DNA of 64,000 bases from an uncultured Bacilli bacterium (GTDB lineage: Bacteria; Bacillota_I; Bacilli_A; RF39; UBA660): assembly GCA_934085825.1 (NCBI GenBank), contig CAKOHR010000005.1:1-64000 (forward strand). The letters are read 5' to 3'. Below the pieces are notes generated by a model, which was given only the letters and a program-made list of their open reading frames with translations, ran no database searches and had not been told where the DNA came from. How positions within the stretch are numbered: the stretch's first letter is position 1; every line of letters begins with the position of its first letter. The position numbers and the translations under genes were made by a program. Of the stretch, positions 42,177-50,803 are shown piece after piece.

Positions 42177-44153
42177 ATGAACGAGCCTAATTATGGTAAA
42201 GAAAAACCTTTATATTTATATAGAGGTGTAATAATTAATTATGATATATTACAATCTTTTAGTTTTTCTGGTGTTGACTTAGTTCCACAACATCCACCAG
42301 TAATTGATTCCCAAGGAAGAAAAACAGTTGGTGATGGTAATGAATATGGTGTATATATGACAGATCATGAAAATGTTGCAAGAAATGCTTATGGAAAAGT
42401 TAGTTTGTCTGATGGGACTCCTTTAAATCGAGATGTTATGTTTGGTTATGACAAAAGTAGAACAGTAATTCCGTCAATAGGAATTGTTTATAAAATAAAC
42501 ACAACTGGGCTTGATGTACATATACCATGGATTACTTCTCATTTAAAAGGTCATTATAATAATGGAATGGATGGAGATGAATGGATATCAGAAATAGTTC
42601 CGGCAAGTAATTATGTTGTAGATGCTGTTACTTTAGGAGATGATACATTACATGAATCCGAAAGTATTAGTGTTGAAAATCCAAAAGAGTTAAAAACAAT
42701 TGTTTTAAATAAAATAAAACAAAGAAGGGAAAGACTTGAATTATTTGAAAAGAAAATTGAAAGTTTTTCCGAAAGAGATAGATATCTTTTAGATCAATCA
42801 AAAATAAATGTTTTAAAATCAATTTATAAACTAAATGGAATCATGGATATAGATCTTAATAAATTTAAACCAAATAGTCCAGATGAATATCTTGATTACT
42901 TAATGGCTATTTCTTATTCAAATGATAAAGATAATATTGATTTTGCCACAATAAGTTATATTCAATCTTTAAAAGATAAAATGAAACAACACAGTGATAT
43001 ATCTCTTGAAAGTATTATTGAATTTGTTAAAGATGATATATCATTAAATGAAACCAAGAAAAGTGAATTTTTAAACAAAAATGCAGGTAGAGATGTTTCA
43101 ACTATAAATTTTGATAAAAAAAATGAAAGATATAATGAAATATTAATTTTTTTAAATACTGTTGTTAGTAAGAAGTCTCAAAAAACAGATGCTGAATATC
43201 TTGCTGAATATACAGAAAAATTAGATGAATTGAGAATTAAGTATAGACAAGTAGCAAATGAAATTGAAAATTTAATGATAAAAAATAGTCAATCTCCTAT
43301 TGCTGATTATCAAAAACAATTAGAAAATTTAATTAGTCAAAGAGATTTGATTAATGAAAGGATGGAACAAACCAATAGCTCTAGAAAAACTTATGAATGG
43401 ATTATTCAAAATCAAAAAGAAACAGAACATAAAAATAGAATTGGACAGGTTGAAAGATTATTAGGTATTCAGATAACATCTAATGCTGGGTTCATTTATG
43501 ATAATGAATTACAAGTTCCTAGGTCTGTATCTAAAGATACTTCAACTTTAAGACAAGAACAAGGAAAAATAAATCAACAATTAGATGAGTTATATTATGA
43601 TGGAAAAATAGATATAAAAACTTGGCAAACAATGAAATCAGAAATCGGAAAAGAATATGATAAGATGATTACATCTGCACCAAAACCAGTGAATCAGGCT
43701 CAATCTAATACACAATCAAGTAATGTAAATAAAAATAATCAACAAAATCCTCAAGGAGAAACAACTCCAATTTCAAAAGAAGAAATTGTTGATAAAACGG
43801 AGAATATTCCAGAAAGATTTGCATCAGCTTATGACAATGTTTTTGATTCTAAACTTGTTGAAAGTATGAGAGAAAAATATGGATATGCTGATATGAGTGA
43901 GGATGAGCAAGAAAGATTTGATCAAAAACTTTATCAATCAATGAAAGAGATGAAAGCAGAAGAAAATGTTGAAGATAAAAAATCATCAGCAGATTTAAGA
44001 AGAGAAGCCTGGCAAAAAATTAGGAAACAATATTTTTCAAATCCGGATTTAGATTTAGAAACAATAATAAGACAACAAAAATTCAATGAAATGCAAAAAG
44101 AAGAAATTGAGCAAATAAATAATGTTGAAGGTCATAGACGAGAAATATTTTGA
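42177..44153 (+). CDS. large partner protein with possible ADP-ribosyltransferase-like N-terminus
   Basis: The 658-residue protein begins LYLYRGVIINYDIL, then DGNEYGVYMTDHENVARNAYG, IGIVYKINTTGLDVHI and DEWISEIVPASNYVV, a distribution of R, Tyr and E-x-E like that of ADP-ribosyltransferase or RES-type folds; this is a weak resemblance. Residues ~190-480 are long helices and coiled coils, then a Gln/Asn-rich linker (~505-530) and a charged helical C-terminus. ATG 42177 follows GGAGGG and lies one base after the GH10-PHP gene, so the two form an operon. An in-frame TTG at 42165 would overlap. Function unknown. Confidence 0.6.
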   Translation: MNEPNYGKEKPLYLYRGVIINYDILQSFSFSGVDLVPQHPPVIDSQGRKTVGDGNEYGVYMTDHENVARNAYGKVSLSDGTPLNRDVMFGYDKSRTVIPSIGIVYKINTTGLDVHIPWITSHLKGHYNNGMDGDEWISEIVPASNYVVDAVTLGDDTLHESESISVENPKELKTIVLNKIKQRRERLELFEKKIESFSERDRYLLDQSKINVLKSIYKLNGIMDIDLNKFKPNSPDEYLDYLMAISYSNDKDNIDFATISYIQSLKDKMKQHSDISLESIIEFVKDDISLNETKKSEFLNKNAGRDVSTINFDKKNERYNEILIFLNTVVSKKSQKTDAEYLAEYTEKLDELRIKYRQVANEIENLMIKNSQSPIADYQKQLENLISQRDLINERMEQTNSSRKTYEWIIQNQKETEHKNRIGQVERLLGIQITSNAGFIYDNELQVPRSVSKDTSTLRQEQGKINQQLDELYYDGKIDIKTWQTMKSEIGKEYDKMITSAPKPVNQAQSNTQSSNVNKNNQQNPQGETTPISKEEIVDKTENIPERFASAYDNVFDSKLVESMREKYGYADMSEDEQERFDQKLYQSMKEMKAEENVEDKKSSADLRREAWQKIRKQYFSNPDLDLETIIRQQKFNEMQKEEIEQINNVEGHRREIF

Positions 44154-44293
44154 ATAGAAAAAAGGTAAAGGTTGAAAAAAATAATTAAATTAAAACACAC
44201 AAAAGAAGTTAAAAAATATACAATTTTTTTTGAACTTAGAGTAAGTCAATGAAGACCATAAAATAAGTTGTTCTTTGAAATAGTAAACTGTTA

Positions 44294-45281
44294 TTAGGTA
44301 TTCTGCAAAGTAATATTGTAACCTAAATTAGTTAAATAAGAAATCATTTGTTCTGGAGTATTTTGAATATTTTTATGAGATTAAAAATTTTTATTCATCA
44401 GGTTTTCAAATCTGCTGTAGTCAAAAACCTCACCAGTGAGTAAAATATGGTATGCACTTGTAAGTAGCAATCTAGCTATAGCAATAATTGCTTTCTTGTG
44501 ATCACGACGTCGTTTTAATGATTCATGTCTCGCATTAATATATGGGCATGAATTATCTTTAATGGTGCATAAAGCACATTGAACAAGTAAAGGTTTGATA
44601 TAAATACCTGCTTTAGTAATTCTAACAGATTTCTTTTTCTTGGCAGATTCATTACATCTAGGAGTCAATCCAGCCCAAGAACAAAGATGTTTATCATCAA
44701 TAAAAGTGTTCATATTTGTACCAATTTCTGGTATAATAAATATAGCTGATATTTCTTTTATACCAGGAATGGTTAAAAGAAGATTAATTTCAGTTGAATA
44801 TTTGAGAGCAAGTTTTAAAATTTGTTCTTCTAGTTCATCAATACCTTCATTAATTGAATCGTAATGTTTTAGAACAATATTAATTTTTGATGATTGAAAT
44901 TCGTCAAAATTACCATTGATAGATTTCAAAATCTCTTCTGGTGATGATTTCAAATTTTTGCGAAGTAAAGGTGTGATATCATCTAAAGTTAAATTAGGGT
45001 TAGAAAGCATTAACTTTAAGATTGATTGAGGTGTTTGCCAAAAACATCACTTACAACATTTGCAATTTGAACATTAGACATTGTAAGAGAGTTTTGAAAT
45101 CTATTTTTTTCGCCAGAACGAATATTAATAAGTTTATTTCTGTAACGCATTAAATCTCTTAATTGTCTAATATCTGCAGGTGGCATAAAAGAAGGTTCAA
45201 CAAGACCATGCTTAAACATATCGGCAATCCATATTGAATCTTTTTTGTCAGTTTTTTTTACCTAGTAGGACATGTTTATTG
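44294..45281 (-). pseudogene. second IS110-family transposase, broken
   Basis: Fragments on the minus strand read KKTDKKDSIWIADMFKHGLVEPSFMPPADIRQLRDLMRYR (45.27-45.02 kb), LLLTIPGIKEISAIFIIPEIG, CSWAGLTPRCNESA and VRITKAGIYIKPLLVQCA (45.01-44.38 kb), then TPEQMISYLTNLGYNI (to 44.29 kb). They are split by a stop near 45.015 kb and a frameshift near 44.38 kb, and the first RuvC segments are missing. It belongs to a different IS110 subgroup from the intact element. It lies just after the GH10-PHP operon. Confidence 0.8.
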
Positions 45282-45665
45282 GAATTGTTAAAATTAAGAT
45301 TCCACTGATAGGATATCCCACTGTATTACTTAATGAGAGGTGGTAAAAATGATAAAGGATGTACATTGTACTGAAAGTAAAAAATAGTAAAAATATACTA
45401 AAATAATAAACAAGTATGATAAATTTATTAATAAAATATTAAAAGAATATAAGTAAAAACAGCAACATTTCCGATGAAAAAAACTACAAAGCGGTACTAA
45501 TTAATAATTTTAATGAATTAAAAGATGTACGAGATAATTTAAGTGCTCCAATCATGTTGCATAATACTAAAGACCTCAAAATGTCAAAGCTTTATATTCT
45601 TAATGATAATAATTTATATTTGTATACAATAAGTTCAAGAGACATAAATGGTGGTGATAAAAAGT
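45282..45665. other. rearranged 380-base stretch with a gene fragment
   Basis: A GAGAGGTGG site and ATG near 45348 start only 12 codons. From 45443 to about 45685 an open frame without a start reads NISDEKNYKAVLINNFNELKDVRDNLSAPIML then LYILNDNNLYLYTISSRDIN, a likely protein remnant that runs into the start of the next gene in another frame. Family unknown. Confidence 0.4.
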
Positions 45666-47192
45666 ATGAAACTAAAAAAATTTAAAAAAAATAATAATAA
45701 TTTGATTTATTTTGGATCTATAATAGTAGTTTTAACTATTATACTCTTAAGTGTTGGATTTTCCGCTTTTCAAAATGAATTAGCTATTGAAAATATAAGT
45801 GCTAATGTAAAAATAGATAAAGATGTAAGAGTGACAAAAGTTGGGGTTGAAAGTGTAAACGATGCTACTAGTTATTATGAAGATTATAATGTTTCTAATA
45901 TTTCTAGCAGTATTGTATTAAATAATAGTAATTCTTATGTTATTTACAATGTCGAAGTTCATAACTTAGGTAATGTTATTATGGGGATAAGTGATGCATC
46001 AATTGATAATGAAAATTTAAAATTTGAATTTTTGGATTATAATTTAAAAGATAAAATTTGCGATAATAATCAATGCACTTTAGGGGTAAAAAAAACATTA
46101 AAAATTAAAGTGTCATATAAAGAAGATGCAAATATTAACAATGTTGAAAATAAATTTGTATTAGATTTTAAATTTGGAAGAATTTTTAATATTACTTATT
46201 ATAATATTTCTAACAGTGATACATTTCCTACAGAGATAATAGAGGGTGATACATTAAATTTAAATATACCAAATAAAGAAGATTATCTTTTAAAGATATT
46301 TATGAATAATACGTTGTTATATAATGGCAAAGATTATCAATATACAAACGATAATTTAATCATTCCAAATATTTTGGGCGATATTCAAATTCATTACAAA
46401 ATGCCGATATGTCAAAGGGCAACGCTACTTCATACAGAGGAATGTTTAGGGGGATATTGCTCTGCTATGGGCTATAAAGTGAATGGTAAATACGGAACCT
46501 CTACCATTACATATGGTTCGTTAGGAACATCTAATATACTTTCACCTGGTGATGCATTTGACTGTGACGTGAATGGGGATGGAATTTATGATTCAAATAC
46601 AGAAAGATTTTATTATGTTACTGATATGGAAAAAAATGATAGCATAGCTGTTTTAATTTATTATAATAATGTTAGTGCTGGAAAGCCTGATAATGAAAAA
46701 TATTATCCATATGATAGTTCTAAAGAAAATTGGCATGGACCTAGAAATGCAATAGAACAACTTCCAACTGTTAGCCAATGGAGTAATGTACGACTATCAA
46801 ACACAGAAAGAAGGATAGTAAATGAATATAATACAACAAGTACCAAAGATGGTCATAATTTTCCTGAAGTATTTAGTTATTCGAAGTATGCAGCACGATT
46901 TTTAACACTAGCAGAAGTAAAAAGTCTTGTAGATTTTTATATTCCAACTTGGAAAAATGGAGAATTAGATGATCACCTTTATCTTGTTGAAAACACCAAT
47001 TTTTCAAAAAAAGATAATTCTAAATTTGATGGATATTGGTTAGAAACACCAAGAAACACTATGTCAAACCATAGTTGGATAATTTATGCTACAGCAAGGC
47101 GTGTTCATAGTATAGAAGTACAAAGAACAGATGTTTTAGTTGGTGTTCGTCCTGTAATAGAGGTAGCTAAAAGTGATATTGCATATAAATAA
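45666..47192 (+). CDS. membrane-anchored surface protein with DUF6273-like C-terminus
   Basis: The 508-residue protein has an N-terminal membrane helix (LIYFGSIIVVLTIILLSVGFSAF), beta-rich domains (~35-270), a Ca-binding loop DCDVNGDGIYD like that of dockerin or type-3 thrombospondin repeats, and a C-terminal segment (RFLTLAEVKSLVD, DGYWLETPRNT, VGVRPVIEV) that resembles DUF6273, a sulfatase-modifying-factor-like fold common in gut Bacillota. ATG 45666 follows GGTGGTG; an in-frame GTG at 45648 is an alternative. The outer face of the membrane is its likely place; ligand unknown. Confidence 0.7.
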   Translation: MKLKKFKKNNNNLIYFGSIIVVLTIILLSVGFSAFQNELAIENISANVKIDKDVRVTKVGVESVNDATSYYEDYNVSNISSSIVLNNSNSYVIYNVEVHNLGNVIMGISDASIDNENLKFEFLDYNLKDKICDNNQCTLGVKKTLKIKVSYKEDANINNVENKFVLDFKFGRIFNITYYNISNSDTFPTEIIEGDTLNLNIPNKEDYLLKIFMNNTLLYNGKDYQYTNDNLIIPNILGDIQIHYKMPICQRATLLHTEECLGGYCSAMGYKVNGKYGTSTITYGSLGTSNILSPGDAFDCDVNGDGIYDSNTERFYYVTDMEKNDSIAVLIYYNNVSAGKPDNEKYYPYDSSKENWHGPRNAIEQLPTVSQWSNVRLSNTERRIVNEYNTTSTKDGHNFPEVFSYSKYAARFLTLAEVKSLVDFYIPTWKNGELDDHLYLVENTNFSKKDNSKFDGYWLETPRNTMSNHSWIIYATARRVHSIEVQRTDVLVGVRPVIEVAKSDIAYK

Positions 47193-47217
47193 TTTATAAG
47201 CATTGACAAACTTATAG

Positions 47218-47564
47218 AATCTTTAACTTCTTTCCAAGAAACAATAAACTGTCCATCTCTTTTAGTAAGACCTTCAAAAAGTGTTAAATAATCCCTTTCA
47301 TCTTGTTAATAAACATATATTGCAGACTCAGCACCAGGTGTAAGAATAAGTTCTAAATCTATACCATTTTTTACTGAGCGTAAAGTGGCCATATAAAATG
47401 AACTATGAGTAATTTCTGACGATTTTACTTTGTTAAAGGTGTATCTTTATCTTTTTTAAAACAAAGTAAGAAAGCAGAAACTCCAAGTAAAACCGCCTTG
47501 CATAATAATTCAATTATAATTCTTTTTTTTCAAAAATAATACCTTTCTCTAAAGTAATACATGA
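47218..47564 (-). pseudogene. decayed 5' copy of the ABC binding-protein gene
   Basis: The stretch is clearly related to 35.55-35.97 kb, from the middle of the gene back through its ribosome site region. It lacks the bases between two TCAGCACCAG repeats of the intact gene (at about 35659 and 35718), keeping one copy: a deletion by slippage or recombination. The poly-A near the start has one extra base, causing a frameshift, and other stops are present. The 3' half of the gene is absent. Confidence 0.85.
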
Positions 47565-47628
47565 ATAGAAACACCATTATGTTATAAAGAAAATAACTAT
47601 ATAATTTATTGCTTAATTTAATTAATCA

Positions 47629-47637
47629 TGGTAAAAT
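47629..47637 (+). promoter_or_regulatory. extended -10 of the superoxide reductase gene
   Basis: TGG followed by TAAAAT (47632-47637), with AAGGAG and ATG 47659. Confidence 0.45.
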
Positions 47638-47658
47638 AACATCATAAGGAGAAACGTT

Positions 47659-48039
47659 ATGAAAAATGAATTAATAATAAAAAAGTGTTTAAAATGTGGT
47701 GCATTATTTGAAGTAATTAATGATTGCAAATGTGATAAATGTCAAATAAAATGTTGTGAAGAACCACTCACAGAATTAATTCCAAATAGTATTGATGCTT
47801 CATTTGAAAAACACATACCAACATATGAAGTAATAAATGATGAAATATATGTAAAAGTAAATCATGTCATGGAAGAGGATCACTTTATTATGTGGATAGC
47901 TCTAGTAAATGAAACAGCAACTGAAAAAGTTAAATTATTAGTAAATAAACCTGCTGAATGTAAGTTTAAATATATAAAGGGATCAAAATTATATGCATAT
48001 TGCAATAAACATGGCCTTTGGACTTGCAACGTAAAATGA
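47659..48039 (+). CDS. dfx: superoxide reductase (desulfoferrodoxin)
   Basis: Reduces superoxide to peroxide without making O2, typical of anaerobes. The 126-residue protein has an N-terminal desulforedoxin-like part with Cys pairs (CLKCG, CKCDKCQIKCC) and a catalytic neelaredoxin domain: FEKHIPTYE, VNHVMEEDHFIMWI and YCNKHGLW supply the His4Cys ligands of the active Fe. The Pro usual in VGxVxHPM is replaced by Val. Likely cytoplasmic. Supports an anaerobic host. Confidence 0.9.
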   Translation: MKNELIIKKCLKCGALFEVINDCKCDKCQIKCCEEPLTELIPNSIDASFEKHIPTYEVINDEIYVKVNHVMEEDHFIMWIALVNETATEKVKLLVNKPAECKFKYIKGSKLYAYCNKHGLWTCNVK

Positions 48040-48056
48040 AAAATCTTGGAGCTAAG

Positions 48057-49595
48057 ATGAAAAAGTATAAAATAATAATTATAATCGGAGTAATATTATC
48101 ATTAATAATATTAGATATTTCTATAGCTTTAATATTTAACACTAGTCCAATAATAAAAATCAGAAATAATAAAAATGATAACTTAACATTATATATAGAT
48201 AAAGGAATACTAACCAAAACTTATAAATGTGCTGATAACACGGTTAAAACTATGCTTAAAACAACAAAATATGAGTGTCATAAAGAAAAAAATAATACAA
48301 TTGAGATTATTGATTTAACTAAAAATAACTCTGATACTTCTTGTTTAAATGAAGAAGAATTTTACAAAGATGATACATATATCTACTATCTACCATGTAA
48401 TAGCAAAAATATAAGTGTTATTTATAATGAAGAAAAATTTGATATTAAAACAGCATTAACCAATAAAATAATTAAATTAACAGACTTAGACAAATATAAT
48501 ATTAAATATATAAAAAAAGAAATTCCTAAAGAAGAAATAAATAAAACGATAACAATTTCATTTGATACCAAAGGTGGAAGTAAAGTAGATAGTATCTCAT
48601 TAGATAATAATCAACCCTTTACATTGCCCAAAGAGCCAACATATAATGGCTATATTTTTAAAGGCTGGATAGATAAAAATAACAATAAGATTACAAATGA
48701 GACTATATTTAATGAAGACACAACTCTTTATGCTATCTGGGAAAAGGTAGACAAAAAGAACAATGTAGTAACAGAAAAACCAACAAATAATAATAGTGTG
48801 AATAATAATCAAAATAATGAAAATACTAGTAAAGAGCCAGATAAAGTTGATAAACCACAACAAGAAGAACCCCCTAAAGAAACAGAAAAAACTCAAGCTC
48901 AAAAAAACAATGAATATCGAAATCAAATTCAAAACAAATATTCAATTAAAATAGCATATAAAGATGAAATGGACTATTATTCGATGAATGGCTATACAAG
49001 ACAAATAATCAAGGATGATAATGAAATAAATAAGTATCTTATAGAAATAGATAAAGCACTTGCAAAATATCCTGAAGGCTTTTTTAAAGAAATGAAAAAC
49101 TTTAATATGCCAGCAACTATATATTTAGTTAAAAGTATAAGTGGTAATGTATCCGGGGTTACAGATGCTCATATAAAAACAAATATCATAATAATGATAG
49201 AACCATCACTATTATTTGAATACGTACTTCATCACGAAATAATGCATTATATAGATTCATATATTAGTGTTAAAGGCTATCCAATAGATATAAATAAAAG
49301 TATGAATGAAGTAAACCCAGATGGCTTTATATATGGAGATGAAAGTAATGATTATGTCTATAATTTCACAGATGTAAAAAATGCTTATTTTGTATCAAAA
49401 TATGGAAAAACAAATTATTTAGAAGATAGAGCAGTTATTTTTGCAGAATTAATGTTTAGAACTTACACAAAAGATTGTTATGCAAAAAATACACCTATAA
49501 ATAAAAAAGCAAACTTTATAAGTTCACAAATAAAAGAACATTTTTCCATTTTAAAAAGTACCGAAAAATATTATTGGGATAGATTTATTAAATGA
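48057..49595 (+). CDS. membrane-anchored zinc metallopeptidase with Flg_new repeat
   Basis: 512 residues. An N-terminal membrane helix (IIIIIGVILSLIILDISIALIF), a linker domain, one InlB B-repeat/Flg_new unit (ISFDTKGGSKVDSI to LYAIWEK, about 178-240), an Asn/Pro-rich linker and a C-terminal peptidase with HHEIMH (H393, E394, H397) and a downstream Glu in EDRAVIFAELM (about 463). The pattern fits a gluzincin acting outside the cell. ATG 48057 follows TTGGAG; two earlier in-frame starts overlap the upstream gene's end. Confidence 0.75.
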   Translation: MKKYKIIIIIGVILSLIILDISIALIFNTSPIIKIRNNKNDNLTLYIDKGILTKTYKCADNTVKTMLKTTKYECHKEKNNTIEIIDLTKNNSDTSCLNEEEFYKDDTYIYYLPCNSKNISVIYNEEKFDIKTALTNKIIKLTDLDKYNIKYIKKEIPKEEINKTITISFDTKGGSKVDSISLDNNQPFTLPKEPTYNGYIFKGWIDKNNNKITNETIFNEDTTLYAIWEKVDKKNNVVTEKPTNNNSVNNNQNNENTSKEPDKVDKPQQEEPPKETEKTQAQKNNEYRNQIQNKYSIKIAYKDEMDYYSMNGYTRQIIKDDNEINKYLIEIDKALAKYPEGFFKEMKNFNMPATIYLVKSISGNVSGVTDAHIKTNIIIMIEPSLLFEYVLHHEIMHYIDSYISVKGYPIDINKSMNEVNPDGFIYGDESNDYVYNFTDVKNAYFVSKYGKTNYLEDRAVIFAELMFRTYTKDCYAKNTPINKKANFISSQIKEHFSILKSTEKYYWDRFIK

Positions 49596-49615
49596 TAAAA
49601 AAGAAAGGAGGGCAA

Positions 49616-49975
49616 ATGAAAAATACTTTATTATTAAAAATAATTGCTGTAGTAATTGTTTTAATAGGAGTTGGATTTGGAATATACAAAAGCATAACCA
49701 AAGAAAAAGATCTTGTTTTTGAAGCTACAATTAAAGATGTTGTAACTAGAGATAATAAATATACTATTTTAGTTGAAAAAAAAGACAAAGATAATGTCAT
49801 AGAATACGAATTTGAAATAGATAACAAAACTAAAATAATATATGAAAATAAAGAAGTTACATTAGATAAATTAAAAGCAAATCAACAAGTATCTATAACA
49901 GCAGAAGATGTAATGATGCCAAGTGATCCTGCTAAGTTAGCTAATGTTAAAAAAATAGTTATCTTAAAGGACTAA
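49616..49975 (+). CDS. small membrane-anchored OB-like protein
   Basis: 119 residues with an N-terminal membrane helix (LLLKIIAVVIVLIGVGFGIY) and a beta-rich extracytoplasmic part (FEATIKDVVTRDNKYTILVEKK...NQQVSITAEDVMM). It resembles small lipoprotein-like DUF3221/YobA proteins, a loose match. AGGAGGG precedes ATG 49616. It follows the peptidase gene by 20 bases and ends at a terminator, so they are likely cotranscribed. Confidence 0.6.
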   Translation: MKNTLLLKIIAVVIVLIGVGFGIYKSITKEKDLVFEATIKDVVTRDNKYTILVEKKDKDNVIEYEFEIDNKTKIIYENKEVTLDKLKANQQVSITAEDVMMPSDPAKLANVKKIVILKD

Positions 49976-49977
49976 AG

Positions 49978-50006
49978 AGAAAATAAGAAATTATTTTCTT
50001 TTTTTA
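49978..50006 (+). terminator. terminator
   Basis: AGAAAATAA and TTATTTTCT form a 9-bp stem with a GAAA loop, then a T-run. Confidence 0.85.
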
Positions 50007-50014
50007 AAAAATTT

Positions 50015-50023
50015 TGCTATAAT
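50015..50023 (+). promoter_or_regulatory. extended -10 with predicted start point at the first codon
   Basis: TGC followed by TATAAT (50018-50023). Transcription would start near 50030, which is the GTG of the next frame. Confidence 0.55.
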
Positions 50024-50029
50024 AAAATT

Positions 50030-50803
50030 GTGATTTATATGAATATAGAAATAAAAAAATATGACCAAGAAAATGCTAGTATTTGTAATGATTTATTAAC
50101 AAAACTAATAAATGATGAAACAAAATATGATGAAAATTTAAAAAATAACATTATAATTAACAATTATTATAATAAATTAAATGAAAACTCAGTTATATAT
50201 ATAGCACTTATAAATAATAAAGTAATAGGATATATATATGGATATGTAACTGAAGATATTCTTGTTAAAGAAAAAGCAGCTAAATTAGATGCATTATATG
50301 TTATAGAAGAATGTCGTGGTAATAAAATTGCTAGTAAATTAATTGAAAAATTTAAAAATTGGTGTTTTAGTAAAAATATAAAATACATCGAAGTAACAGC
50401 ATGGAACGATAATATTGATGCTACTAAAATATATTTAAAACATGGTTTTGTTTCAAAGAAAACAATCTATATTTATGGATACCCAAAAAAACAATATCAA
50501 AAGCTTGTGAGAGACAAAATACCTGAAATAATAAAAAACAATAATGAAACTCCAATAACTAGAACATTAAATAATAAAGAATATATAAAGGAATTAGAAA
50601 AGAAATTATACGAAGAATATATTGAAGTATTAAGTGCTAAAGGTAATGATAAATTAGAAGAACTTGCAGATATGCTTGAAGTTATAACAGCACTTGCAAA
50701 TTCTGAAAATAAAACTTTAGATGATATTATTAAAATTGCAAATAACAAAAAGGATAAACGAGGAGCATTTAATGATAAAATTTATTTAGAGGGAACAAAA
50801 TGA
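50030..50803 (+). CDS. GNAT acetyltransferase fused to a phosphoribosyl-ATP pyrophosphohydrolase-like domain
   Basis: Residues 1-~155 are a GNAT domain (YIALINNKVIGYIYGYV, LYVIEECRGNKIASKLI for acetyl-CoA binding, NDNIDATKIYLKHGFV). Residues ~160-257 form an all-alpha NTP pyrophosphatase of the MazG/HisE-like group: KLVRDKIPEIIKNN, YIKELEKKLYEEYIEV, KLEELADMLEVITAL and KRGAF. The EExxE and ExxD metal sites are kept. The fusion suggests detoxification of a modified nucleotide or amine. The start is GTG 50030 or ATG 50039; no ribosome site precedes either. The stop overlaps the next gene (ATGA). Confidence 0.75.
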   Translation: MIYMNIEIKKYDQENASICNDLLTKLINDETKYDENLKNNIIINNYYNKLNENSVIYIALINNKVIGYIYGYVTEDILVKEKAAKLDALYVIEECRGNKIASKLIEKFKNWCFSKNIKYIEVTAWNDNIDATKIYLKHGFVSKKTIYIYGYPKKQYQKLVRDKIPEIIKNNNETPITRTLNNKEYIKELEKKLYEEYIEVLSAKGNDKLEELADMLEVITALANSENKTLDDIIKIANNKKDKRGAFNDKIYLEGTK

